Assembly: GCF_932294415.1 (NCBI RefSeq)
Contig: NC_065543.1
Coordinates: forward strand, 47,641,777-47,705,776
Direction: 5' to 3'
Source: Quercus robur
Taxonomy: Eukaryota; Streptophyta; Magnoliopsida; Fagales; Fagaceae
Length of the DNA stretch: 64,000 nt
The position numbers and the translations under genes were made by a program. Within the stretch, counting starts at the first letter, position 1; each line of letters begins with the position of its first letter. The notes beneath the pieces were generated by a model, which searched no databases, was not told the DNA's origin, and saw nothing but the letters and a program-made list of their open reading frames with translations. Below, one piece after another: positions 1-10,326 of this stretch.

Positions 1-568
1 TCATTCTTGAAATATGCTCAAATTAAAATTAATAGCAGACAAATTCATTAATAATATAACGTAATTGTCTTGAAATATGCTAAATTAGAGATTATAAATG
101 TCAAAAACAAAAGAAAAACCTCACAACTCTCTGCCTCTTCATCTATATTCTGACAGTTTTACCTTTCTTTTCTTCATCTTCATCTTGATTTTGATCTTTT
201 TTCATCAACTCAGTCAGCCCCTCTAACTTAAAATTTTTCTTTGTTGATTCCTGCATACCACTCTACCAGGCACCAGTCGGCAGTCACAGAAGGTATTTTT
301 CAGCTTCAGTTTTTTCTTCCGCTCTTTCTCTTTGTCTTTCCGAAAATAAAGACGCAAGACTCATCTATTTCTTTAACTTATATTATATATATTTTTAGTT
401 TGTTTCACCCATTCACTGCACTGCACAACTTTTGGATGGGATGGGACACGTTTTTTGTTCTGCTGGACCTTTATCTACTTTAAAACTTAGCCATAGGATA
501 GAAATTGGAGAAAAAATGCAGATCCGGCTGGATGCTTCATGCTTCTCAATTTCTTTTTAATAGGAGTA
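1..568. other. Intergenic, no gene recognised
   Basis: AT-rich sequence with pyrimidine-rich runs around 120-240. Open frames here are short and resemble no family I know. A phrase of about 12 bases (ttgaaatatgct) occurs near 7 and near 70. I see no promoter or RNA gene that I can defend. Confidence 0.5.
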
Positions 569-615
569 CTGTGGTCAGTGGTTTGTCACGTCACGTGACA
601 AACCACTGACCACAG
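569..615. repeat. Near-perfect 23-bp inverted repeat with a 1-nt centre
   Basis: The left arm (569-591) is the exact reverse complement of the right arm (593-615), separated by a single C at 592. The centre contains a G-box core, CACGTG, and an overlapping CACGTCA. Extruded, it would form a 23-bp stem with almost no loop. It lies about 370 bp upstream of the hAT transposase start. It could be a tiny foldback element, a relic of a larger palindrome, or a bZIP-type binding site; the sequence does not decide. Confidence 0.85.
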
Positions 616-981
616 CACAGTTTTTTTTTGGTTAAAGAACACTTATTCACTTTGGTCCGACGGGTTCTCAACCTTTTTTTTTTTTTTTAATTAATTTATT
701 TATAATCTGACATTTTACTTATTATTATAAATTATTATGCTAATTAATAATTTGATGTATATCATATCAACTCATTTGTATTATAGTGACATTAATTTAT
801 TAAATCATGTATTAAATTAATTTTTATTTGTGCAGGTTTAAACTTTCAAGTGGTCACGGCTCTAGAAAAATTGCAATAACCAGGTTCTATTGTTCTATAT
901 TTTAAAAAATATTTTTAGTTAAATTATCATTTTTAATTATAAATTGTGTTTTATTTATCTATAAATATTTTCACATTATAA

Positions 982-3516
982 ATGTCTACTAGAAAATATT
1001 TATCCGGATATGAAAAACTTCTTAAAAAGAGAAAAATTGAAAAACAAATTGAATCTCAAAAAGGATCTATGGATAAATTTATTACTAGTATTAAAAAAAA
1101 CACAATAGAAAGTTTGGGTGAAAATATTACAAATGAACAAGAAACTTATCAAAAAGAGTTGGAAGATGATGAAATTATACAACAAAAAGAGAATAATGAA
1201 AATAGTCCTAATAATGTTGAAACATCTGATGTAACAATAATTGATAATGAAAAACAAAATAATTTAGAAGAAAATGAAAAAATGACTAACCTACTTACTA
1301 ATAATATCTATGATCCAAGTCAATGGGAAAATATTGATACAAAATTAAGAGATTTATTAGTAGAAAAGGGTCCAATTAGAGAGAATGATATAAAATTTCC
1401 TTTAGATAAAGAGCGTAGACATTTTTCTACTACATTTTATTTTAAAAAGTTATCAAATGGGGAGAAATTTGATAGAAGATGGCTAGTGTATTCAAAAGAT
1501 TTGGATAAAGCATTTTGTTTTTGTTGCAAGTTGTTTAATTCAACAACACATGGTAATAGTACAAATCAACTTATTAATGAAGGAACTAATGATTGGAGAA
1601 ATATTAGCAATAAGATTAAAAATCATGAAACAAGCAAAGAGCATGTTACTAACATGAATGCTTGGATTGATTTAGAAATGAGATTATTGAAAAATAAAAC
1701 AATTGATAAAAATTTCCAAGAACAAGTAAACAAAGAGAAAGATCATTGGAAAAAAGTGTTGTTAAGAATTATTGCTGTAGTAAAAAATCTTGGAAAAAAT
1801 AATTTGGCCTTTCGAGGAAAAAATGAAAAGATCTATCAAGAAAATAATGGAAACTTTTTAAGTCTAATTGAAATGATTGCAGAATTTGATCCAGTAATGC
1901 AAGAACATGTTCAACGTATTCAACATGGTGCAATTCATAATCATTATCTTGGACATAATATACAAAATGAATTGATACAATTGTTAGCAAATGAAATTAA
2001 AGGTAAAATTATTAAAAAGATTAAGGAAGCAAAATATTTTTCAATTATACTTGATTATACTCCAGATGTAAGTCATCAAGAACAAATGACTCTAGTATTA
2101 AGATGTGTGAATATTTCAACTAGTCCAATAAAAATAGATGAGCATTTTGTAGAATTTTTAAAAGTAGATGATACTTCTGGAAAAGGTCTTTTTAATGAAA
2201 TTATAAGTGTAATAAAAAGTCTTGAACTTGATATTAATGACGTACGTGGACAAGGATATGACAATGGGTCTAATATGAAAGGAAAAAAACAAGGGGTACA
2301 AAAAAGAATAATTGATATAAACCCTAGAGCATTTTACACACCGTGTGGTTGTCATAATCTTAATCTTGTGCTATGCGATGTGGCCAATTCTTGTCCTAAA
2401 GGTATATCTTTTTTTGGAGTAGTACAGCGTATATATACATTGTTTTCTTCTTCCACAAAGCGATGGAAAATTTTACAAAATAATGTTTCAAGTTTAACTC
2501 TTAAACCATTGTCACAAACACGTTGGGAAAGTCGAATTGAAAGTGTAAAAGCAATAAAATTTCAAGCTTTAGAAATAAGAGATGCTTTGTTACAATTAGC
2601 AAAAACGAGTGAAGATCCTAAAACAAAAAGTGAAGCTGATTGTTTGGCAACATATGAGCTTGAAAGTTTTGAATTCTTGTTAGGCATGACTATTTGGTAT
2701 GATATATTATTTTCTGTTAACTCTGTTAGTAAAAATTTACAATCAAAAGACATGCATATTGATGTTGCCATAGATCAACTAAAGGGTCTCATATCTTTTT
2801 TTAAAAAATATAGAGAAGATGGATTTACATCTGCTATGATTTCATCTAAAGAGATTGCAATCAAAATGGAAATAGAGCCTATATTTCATGAAAAACGTAT
2901 AATTCGTAGAAAAAAACAATTTGATGAGAATGTTAATGATGAGATAACACAATCTGCTGAAGAATCTTTTAGAATTAATTATTTTTTATATATAGTAGAT
3001 CAAGCTATTTCATCAATTGAAAGTAGGTTTGAACAATTTCAAATATATGAGGATATTTTTGGTTTTTTATTTAATTTTGAAAAACTAAAAGCACTAGATG
3101 ATATTAGTTTGAAAAATTATTGTCTTAATCTTGAAAGTTTTCTCAAACATGATGTTTATTATGATATTAATGGCTTAGATTTATATTCAGAACTAATAGT
3201 TTTAAAAGAAGTTGTGCAAATAGATGAAAATACTCCAATTAATGTACTTAATTATTTAAAAAGACTAGATTCTTTTCCAAATGCATATATTGCTTATAGA
3301 ATATTACTAACAATACCTGTTACGGTTGCATCTGCAGAAAGAAGTTTTTCAAAATTAAAATTAATAAAATCTTATTTAAGGTCTACTATGTCACAAGAAA
3401 GATTAAGTGGATTAGCTATATTATCAATTGAAAAAGAAATGTTAGAGGAACTTAAATACAAAAACTTAATTAGTAATTTTGCATCTCAAAAAGCAAGAAA
3501 AATAGATTTTAAATAA
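982..3516 (+). CDS. hAT-superfamily transposase (TTF-type zinc finger, DUF4371, hAT dimerisation), intact
   Basis: This is an 844-aa uninterrupted ORF, the usual length for plant hAT proteins annotated as TTF-type zinc finger with HAT dimerisation domain. Such proteins cut and paste their own element, binding the terminal repeats in the nucleus. A Lys/Glu-rich N-terminal region is followed by a C-x2-C...H-x5-H finger (C179, C182, H215, H221). An RNase H-like core follows, with candidate catalytic D358 (ILDYTPD) and D427 (YDNGSNM). The C-terminus carries the diagnostic hAT block ASAERSFSKLK, with E786 as candidate third acidic residue, inside the dimerisation domain (about 755-830). No frameshift or stop is visible, so the copy may be recent or still expressed. 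Codon use is very AT-rich. The start is the first ATG of the frame. Confidence 0.93.
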   Translation: MSTRKYLSGYEKLLKKRKIEKQIESQKGSMDKFITSIKKNTIESLGENITNEQETYQKELEDDEIIQQKENNENSPNNVETSDVTIIDNEKQNNLEENEKMTNLLTNNIYDPSQWENIDTKLRDLLVEKGPIRENDIKFPLDKERRHFSTTFYFKKLSNGEKFDRRWLVYSKDLDKAFCFCCKLFNSTTHGNSTNQLINEGTNDWRNISNKIKNHETSKEHVTNMNAWIDLEMRLLKNKTIDKNFQEQVNKEKDHWKKVLLRIIAVVKNLGKNNLAFRGKNEKIYQENNGNFLSLIEMIAEFDPVMQEHVQRIQHGAIHNHYLGHNIQNELIQLLANEIKGKIIKKIKEAKYFSIILDYTPDVSHQEQMTLVLRCVNISTSPIKIDEHFVEFLKVDDTSGKGLFNEIISVIKSLELDINDVRGQGYDNGSNMKGKKQGVQKRIIDINPRAFYTPCGCHNLNLVLCDVANSCPKGISFFGVVQRIYTLFSSSTKRWKILQNNVSSLTLKPLSQTRWESRIESVKAIKFQALEIRDALLQLAKTSEDPKTKSEADCLATYELESFEFLLGMTIWYDILFSVNSVSKNLQSKDMHIDVAIDQLKGLISFFKKYREDGFTSAMISSKEIAIKMEIEPIFHEKRIIRRKKQFDENVNDEITQSAEESFRINYFLYIVDQAISSIESRFEQFQIYEDIFGFLFNFEKLKALDDISLKNYCLNLESFLKHDVYYDINGLDLYSELIVLKEVVQIDENTPINVLNYLKRLDSFPNAYIAYRILLTIPVTVASAERSFSKLKLIKSYLRSTMSQERLSGLAILSIEKEMLEELKYKNLISNFASQKARKIDFK

Positions 3517-3565
3517 AAAAATTCAATATATAAATATATTTTATTTTATTAATATTTAATTATAA

Positions 3566-3621
3566 AAAGGCCCCATTTAAAATTTTCGCCTAAGGCCCCA
3601 AAACTTGTTGAGCCGGCCTTG
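3566..3621 (+). mobile_element. Probable right terminus of the hAT element
   Basis: Just after the transposase stop the sequence turns to GGCCCC / TAAGGCCCC repeats and ends in TTGTTGAGCCGGCCTTG. Read outward to inward this gives CAAGGCCGGCTCAAC, the style of terminal inverted repeat seen in this plant hAT clade. I could not find a matching left end upstream of 982, so the full element and its 8-bp TSD are unproven. Confidence 0.5.
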
Positions 3622-3678
3622 CGTGAGATATATATATATATATTTTGGCCAATTAAAAAAATAAAGAAAGAAAAAGTT

Positions 3679-3867
3679 TTAAACGTGAAGTTTTTTTTGA
3701 GAGAGAGTTTCAACCTATGGCGTCCTCTCCTGATGATAGCTCTTTATCATCAGACCAAGACACCAATTAGTTTTTGGTGTAAGCGGGGATCGAACCCCAG
3801 ATCTTTTATACAACTATCAGAGACTTTACCAGTTGAGCTAACTGGAACCCACTTAAACGTGAAGTTT
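3679..3867 (-). mobile_element. tRNA-derived SINE with perfect 15-bp TSD
   Basis: The element body is 3694-3852 on the minus strand. Its 5' head carries a pol III A box (TAGCTCAACTGG) and a B box (GGTTCGATCCC). The 3' end is a short A-tail (T run on plus at 3694-3698). It is bracketed by the identical 15-bp direct repeat TTAAACGTGAAGTTT at 3679-3693 and 3853-3867. Intact boxes and a mismatch-free TSD indicate a fairly recent insertion. Plant SINEs of this kind are copied by LINE machinery, and L1 sequence is present elsewhere in the window. Confidence 0.9.
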
Positions 3868-3879
3868 GTTTCTGAATAA

Positions 3880-4458
3880 GTGGGTTAGTGGAAGAGTAAT
3901 CCTATTTTATAGGTAATGTTTTAGTGGGGGTTAAAGATGTATTTTTACTTTGTTGTCCTTTAGTTTTGTCTTTACTTAAACTTAGGGAAATAGGGGTATT
4001 TTGGATAAAAAAAATCGGTCCAAACAGGGACAGCCCCTTAAATAGTAGTATAGATTTGTTGACAAGTTTTATTGTACATGTTTCTGTTTTATGAGAAACT
4101 CTATTCAGAAAATGTGGGTAGGTAAATACGTGGGGGAGTATACATGGGCAGTTTTTGAAGTTATTGAATAGAAATAGGAATTTAGATCAACATAGAAATA
4201 GGAATGGGGAGTTTTTTTAGCTATTGAATAGAAGTAGGAAGACATTTCAAGGTAGAAGTAGGAATTTATTATTTTTATCAATTTACTGTTTTAACCTCAT
4301 TTTTAAGTTTTAAGTAGGGATATTTTTTACAATAAAAAAAGTAACAACTAATTTTCTTTTGTCAATTTACTATTTTAACTCCATTTTTAAGTTGTTGATT
4401 AATTAATTTAGGATTATTTTTTACAGTAAAAAAAGCAATAATTAACTTTCTGAATCCT
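3880..4458. other. AT-rich repeat remnants with Helitron-like 5' signatures
   Basis: No gene. Read on the minus strand, positions near 4053 begin TCTATACTACTATTTAAGG, the style of a Helitron 5' end. Positions 4260-4458 on the minus strand carry two iterations of a unit (AGGATTCAGAAAGTTAATT then a T run and TAAAATAGTAAATT). The same unit recurs at 33730-33940 and 50406-50510. I read these as Helitron-derived or related repeat fragments, without full elements being delimited. Confidence 0.4.
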
Positions 4459-4461
4459 CTT

Positions 4462-4462
4462 A

Positions 4463-4530
<68 letters not shown>

Positions 4531-4649
4531 AAAGGTGTCTTGGATTCTCAAAATTTACTAGTAGTGACATGTAATAGTAATATATTATTAGAGTTGTCTT
4601 GGATCCTTTGAATTTACTTGTAGTGGCATATAATGGTAGAATGCTTTTG

Positions 4650-4712
<63 letters not shown>

Positions 4713-4715
4713 TAG
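4462..4715. repeat. Two compound (CA)n(TA)n microsatellites flanking a tandem ~60-bp duplication
   Basis: (AC)n followed directly by (AT)n lies at about 4463-4526, and again at about 4653-4712. Between them a segment containing 'gtcttggat' and 'tttact(a/t)gtagtg' is present twice (about 4530-4585 and 4590-4640). The microsatellite plus its neighbour therefore looks locally duplicated. Confidence 0.75.
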
Positions 4716-5462
4716 TTTTTGCTACTTCCTAATGCAAATGAAATCTTGTTTTAGTCTCCTTAAAACAATTGCATATAATGAGTGCATGAGGATATCCGTT
4801 AACATAAAGAGAAATTATCTTATACATTTAGCATATGTACAATCTCTTTCACCATGTGTAAATCCTATATTATTTTTAAATCGACACTACATATATGGAC
4901 GATGCATATACAAAATAAGAAACTAAAATGTTTAAAACCACAAAAGAGGATGACTTGGATTTGAAAATATACAGTAAAGATTAAAATACATCAAAAATTT
5001 TCTAAAATATCTCATTAATAAATGTTCTAGTGCATCCATTGACAAGACCTTTGTTTTAATTGACTCTTCAACTTTTATGTCAGATGTTGAATCATCGATC
5101 CATTTGTCATTTCTTTTCAAATAAGGAAAAAGTTAGTTTATATATCCAACATATGCATATCATAACTTTCTAGCTATCATGTGTGATCAGTCTTATACAA
5201 TTGTTGAAACGAAGTGATGTGCAGGGAGGATACATATAGTAGCTTTGATATATAGTATCATCGTATCAATGTCGAACTTGGTGATCCTCCTCAAAGATAT
5301 TAAGATAAGAACCCTCATCCTGGATATCAATGTCTAGACTCTAGATAATTATGCTAGTTTGGTGAGATTAATTGACCTGTGACTAAAGTGATGGTGTAAT
5401 ATATGCATGTGAAATCTGTACGTGTGCTATAATAAGTGGTAACCCTTGTTTCTCCTTTTATG

Positions 5463-5632
5463 TTTTTTTTTTTTTTTTTTTTTAAGAGTTTTAACTTATG
5501 ACGATTATTCCATGATGATAGTTTTTTATCATCAGATTAAGACACCAATCGATTTTTGGTGTAGACGGGGATTGAACCCCAAATTTCTTATTCAACTATA
5601 AGAAATTTTACCATCAAAATGGTATGCAACCT
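5463..5632 (-). mobile_element. Second, decayed copy of the same tRNA-derived SINE
   Basis: On the minus strand it aligns to the SINE at 3694-3852: the B-box region (GGGGTTCAATCCCCG), the ACACCAAAAA segment, the ATGATAAA segment and a long terminal A-tail (T run on plus at about 5463-5485). The A box is degraded (CATTTTGATGG). No clear TSD remains. This is an older insertion of the same family. Confidence 0.75.
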
Positions 5633-5924
5633 CTACGTGGCCATAATTCTTGAGATTTTTTGGATTTATAAGGAAGATGAGATGTCACAAAACTACTGAG
5701 AGTTTAGCTTTTAGGTGCGTGTCACAGGCTAAATACCCTTCATACAATCATACCTAGTCCCCCCTTAATTGATCCCCACGTATATATGTTTAGTTGTGTA
5801 CGTGTGAGTTCACCCACTTTCTTATTGTTGTTCATATAGGTTGTGTTTGTTCTTTGTGAATTACACCTGGCTAAGTTAAATGTACTCCAACTGTTCTCTA
5901 AGTAGCCTAGTAAGTAATGGCCCA

Positions 5925-5960
<36 letters not shown>

Positions 5961-6242
5961 CTGTCTACCTTCCAATTTACCACCTCAAATACTTGTGAAT
6001 GTGATGCTGTATTAAGCACAATTTACCACCTCAAATATCAAAAAATTGTGAAATTTATTATATTTGTAGTGTTGTTGTTTCTTGATATGAAATGAAGTCA
6101 TATTAAAAGCATAACATTTTTCATAACAGATGAATTATCAAGTTTTTATTGATTGTTATTTAAACACTTTTTATATAACTTTATTATTTATCATTCACTG
6201 CTTGCAAAGTTGCCACATCCACCATTATGAAATATTTTTGTT
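5633..6242. other. Intergenic, no gene recognised
   Basis: AT-rich sequence with an (AT)n tract at about 5927-5956 and the phrase 'ttaccacctcaaatac/tc' repeated at about 5977 and 6022. Short open frames here look random. Confidence 0.5.
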
Positions 6243-6690
6243 ATAACCTGTATCTATCTAGACTTACAGGAAATAAGTAAATGTGAATCCACCATATATA
6301 TATTGATTAGACTTGTATGAAATGAACGAACGTGAAACCATATTGTTTTAGGAGAAAAGACAAAAAGGCAAAAAAAAAAAAAAAATTTGAAAGATGTAAC
6401 AAAACAAAGCAAAACAATCTCTATTTAAGAAAAGTACAAAATTTTCTTTAAATTCTTATATGACATAATATTTTGTTATTATTTGTATGAGTCTAGACTC
6501 GTACGAAATGAGTGAATGTGAATCCACCTTATTGGTTAGACTTGTAAGAACTATGAAATGAGCGAATGGGAATCCATATTGTTTTAGGTGAAAAGCCAAA
6601 AGGAAAAACAAATTAAAGAATAAGCAAAAAAAAAAAAAAAATCTATTTAAGAAAAACACAACGTTTTCTTTAAATTATTATAGGGCAACT
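6243..6690. repeat. Direct tandem duplication, unit about 230 bp
   Basis: Unit 1 (about 6243-6470) and unit 2 (about 6480-6690) share, in order: 'tagactTGTA(t/a)GAA', 'ATGAACGAA/ATGAGCGAA', 'CCATATTGTTTTAGG', 'GAAAAG', an A-run, 'CTATTTAAGAAAA' and 'TTTTCTTTAAATT'. The units differ by several substitutions and indels, so this is a moderately old duplication. No coding content. Confidence 0.7.
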
Positions 6691-6724
6691 CAAGAGAACG
6701 ACGTTTTGTAGTATAATGTGGATC

Positions 6725-7512
6725 ACTTTTGTAGGGATAAAGGGCCCAAAACCATATGTTGGGCCTTGGGTTTTGTCTGAAAACATTAATAGGTCCGAGG
6801 AAAAGCAAATAGTTGTTACATGTTCCCCGTTAAAGTCTCATAAGTAGGGAACAAATGAAAGGTCGTCCGAGGAAGAACTCCTCCTCGGATATGATGAATA
6901 TTGTTCAAAGTACATACTCCAGTTACTAGAGTGATCCTCCAAGAAACTCCAATGATAGGAACATGTTTCATGAACATACGAAAAAGAAGGAAACCTAAAA
7001 ATATCTAAGGGAAAGTTGTCACCACCATATTAAATGCACTGCAGCTACTTTTCTGACCGCATTTATGTAGAGAAGACATCTAAACAGTGCTACCTTAACT
7101 ACCACAACTCACAGATAACCAGAGGGAGTGTCTGATGGAACAGGTACTCAAGTAAGGGCTCGAATAATCAATAAGTGTAGGATGGAGATGGTCCGAATGA
7201 GGATATATAATGGGAAAGGCTCTTCATGAAGAGTAGAGGAGAAGGGGAGAGAAGAAAGACTATAACAATCTAAACTATCTTTGTACTTATTTGTGATTAA
7301 ATTATACAAGGAGCGCCTCCTCGGACTGAAAATATATCAAGATCAAATCTCTTGTTTGTGTTTGATAATCATTCAAATTAAATCTATCCATTGTTCAATT
7401 TATTAGGGCCTAGTTTTTTAACCCACTCTCTACAAATCTATTGTTATAGGCTCATTGGGCCAACATCCCATACGTTTTGGGCTTGACCTGAAAATCGAAA
7501 CCCTACAACTTT
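6725..7512. mobile_element. Solo LTR (778 bp) with 5-bp TSD
   Basis: The LTR runs 6730-7507, starts TGTAGGG and ends CCCTACA (TG...CA with a 7-bp terminal inverted repeat). It is flanked by the identical 5-bp duplication ACTTT at 6725-6729 and 7508-7512. A TATA-like box (GATATATAATGG, about 7200) is followed by CT/GA-rich sequence, as expected for LTR promoter and R/U5 regions. The interior carries repeated CCTCCTCGG / GTCCGAGG motifs. No primer-binding site or gag-pol sequence follows, so this is a recombined solo LTR rather than one end of a full retrotransposon. Copia versus Gypsy cannot be decided from the LTR alone. Confidence 0.88.
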
Positions 7513-10148
7513 CTTATATTCTATTTTATTTTATAACCTAAAAGAAAACGTGAAAGAAATTAAAATTGATGAGTGATGTAGAATACTACCCATAAGGTAT
7601 CTTCGAAATGAGTATAGATTCCTCAATTGGTTCTGTGGTCGAGGATACTTTGGACTCTCTGATTGAGTGATTTCTGGTCCTGAATTATAGGACTGCAATC
7701 TTGTCTCTTTTTCTCTTTTTCTTTTACTGTTAATATAGATAGGAATATATTTGTGGCTTTGCTTTTGCGTAGCTCCTTGGATCTTTTTCTTTTACTGTTG
7801 AATTTTGGAATGTATCTACCATTTTGTGGCTTTGCTTACTCTTTCTAGAGTTCCTTAGAAGTTTCTAGTTTTTTTTTTCCTCAATGGGAGTTCTGAGTGG
7901 TTGTGAATTGAAAGTTCCTACTCAAAAAGAAAATATAAAACAAACCCACTATTATAAAAGAAAGAAATTAAAATAAGAAAAAATTTATTCCACCCACGTA
8001 CCCCAACCAATCGCTATATATATGAGGAATGACATTGAAATATATTTAGTCCTTATTTATTTCTAAGTCAGAACATTTTTTTTTTTTAATTTGTCAAGAA
8101 AATAATTAAATAGCCTTTTTTTTTTTTTTTTTTTTTTTGCTTTTAATAACAGTTGGGGTGAGGGTTTCAAATCTAGATACTCCCACAAAGAGAACCAAAT
8201 AATCAGGAGCATCTTGGCATGGTTATATGGTTAAAATCGCATCACTAATAAGTTGGGAATCATTATTCAAATCACATAAGCTTTGCATGACTAAGAAAGT
8301 GTCGATCGACTATTAAAATTACCAAGATATGTTCGGCTTTGATATGACATAGGGATGTTCATAGTTTTTTGAGGAATTATTGTTCCTGGTTCATTCCTTA
8401 CATTGGAGTGATACATAGGAATAATTGTCCACCTCTTCTTTTTTCTTTTTTTTTTTTCTTTTTATTTTTATTTATTTTTTATTTTTTTATTAGATGATTA
8501 GTGCCAAAATACCGATTGTACCAAAAGTCTAAATTCTTGAGATATGATAAATTTAATCATTTAACCATATGCTTGAGATTTTAAATGGAATGTAGAGTGC
8601 AAGAGATAAGGATTGAACTTAAGGTTTTTTGCTTTGCTACCATATTAAATTATTGATTGTCTCAAAAGTTTATTTTGACATCTTTATTAAAATCATTAAA
8701 AAATACTATTTGAATTAAAAGACTTTTGATATATATTTTCTATATTGTTTTGAGTCTTTTGACATGGAAATGATATAATATTTAGAAGAATTATTGGTTG
8801 ATATAGGATTGATATTATAGAGATGTTTGTGTGAGAGAGAGATCGATAGAGATGGAGGAAGCCCACTTTGAGAAGAAGTAGCTAGCTTGGTTCAACTTCA
8901 AGGTCCAAGCCTAAAATTCAGGTTAAATTGTGGTAAAGCATGCTGAAGAAATGTCTAGAAAAGTGACGAACTATCGAGATTTCCCAAATAAAGAAAACTT
9001 TAGTAGTGTCCTCCCAAAGCATGTGGTAGACCCCTTGAAATGACTTCCAATCCACTCGACTTTGAGAAATATGGTCCCCATTGAGCTTATTATTCTGAGC
9101 AATCTTCTTCCTTAAACATCTTTACTTGACAGGTTTAGAAGTGATACATTCATTCCCAATTGCCCTTTGAATTCAAGGACAATATTCCACGTATGGCCTT
9201 TATATGTACAACTCTATCTAGCTAGAAATGCTATTAGAATTTAGACCTATTATTCCATAGAAATAGTTGCCGACAACCTTTGAGAGGAAAAGATCACACA
9301 CATCAATACCACCAGTACTCTCAATATAACAATATGTTTCACATAACAAGCATTACAAGATTCTACGTCCAATTTATTTGGAAATTGGAATTGAAAATTA
9401 AACAACCAACCAAATGGTCCACATACCCTTTAAAGGGTGTTACTAGAATGTCCTCCCGAAAGCAAAATTTGCTCCAACTTGTACGCTGTTTTGTTCATAT
9501 AGGACAGAGATTGGGTGCATTGGACCCATTGCGATGACATATGGTCTAGTCAGTCCATTCTCATCTATACTAGAACCAAGATTTCATCAGAATTATATGA
9601 CTAATAAGTTAGAAGAGCATTTTCATCCATTTGTACAAAATTTTTTGTCTATTTTAGCATAAGAACCATTTTTTTTATTTTTTATATACCCACTTATCAA
9701 AATACTATGCATTAGATTATCTATTTTATATTACATTTTATTAAAATATTAATTTTTCTTGATTTTATTAATTGTTTCTCTTTCTTCATGCATAACAATT
9801 GCTATCTATTCTCTTCTTTTATTCTTGAAATACATAAAGAAATAATAAATAACAAAATACAAAATAAATAGTGTTAGACTACGAAAAAAATATGATGAAG
9901 TTATTTTTAGGAAAAATTGTGTAAATTTTACACTTTTTTTTTTTCTATAATACTCAAATTGATGTGAATGCTCATACTAAGAAAAAAAATATGAATTTTG
10001 GATAAATAACATATATAGCATGTCGGTCATTTTTTTTATGCACCACTCATAAATCATAATAGATTACATCATAGTTGCTAAAAATTAATATAGTTTCTTA
10101 AAACTTATTAATTACATGTTACGCAGTATCTTTCTAAATCTAAAACTT
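7513..10148. other. Intergenic upstream of the raffinose synthase gene
   Basis: AT-rich with several T-runs (about 8080, 8120-8140, 8440-8480). Phrases such as 'ttgtggctttgctt' and 'tttttcttttactgtt' occur twice at 7680-7850, suggesting a small local duplication. I recognise no coding domain; the 85-codon frame at 9280-9537 has no family features. Confidence 0.5.
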
Positions 10149-10157
10149 CTATATAAA
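10149..10157 (+). promoter_or_regulatory. TATA box of the raffinose synthase gene
   Basis: CTATATAAA lies about 175 bp upstream of the ATG, followed by a CT-rich and (AC)n leader (about 10200-10300) typical of plant 5' UTRs. The spacing implies a transcription start near 10180. Confidence 0.65.
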
Positions 10158-10326
10158 CCTCTCCTCATTGCCTGCCTTGGGCACCAACCAGTGTAGCCAA
10201 ACCACCTCTCTTTCTATCTCATACACACACACACTCTCTCTCCTCCCTCGGGCACACCAACCATAGCAGCAAACCTTCTCTCTCTCCAAGCTCTCTAGCT
10301 AGCTAGTTTGCAAAGACCAAGTTCCC

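Noticed and set aside
649..690. Possible left TIR of the hAT element (GGTCCGACGGGTTCTCAACC)
   Set aside because: Only loosely similar to the inverted right end and no shared 8-bp flank, so no element boundary is claimed.
5880..6095. Frames with (IY)n or (HT)n runs near microsatellites (also 4633-4926, 31045-31347 part)
   Set aside because: Translations of AT and AC repeats; only the non-repeat part of 31155-31347 is protein-like and is assigned to the WAK pseudogene.
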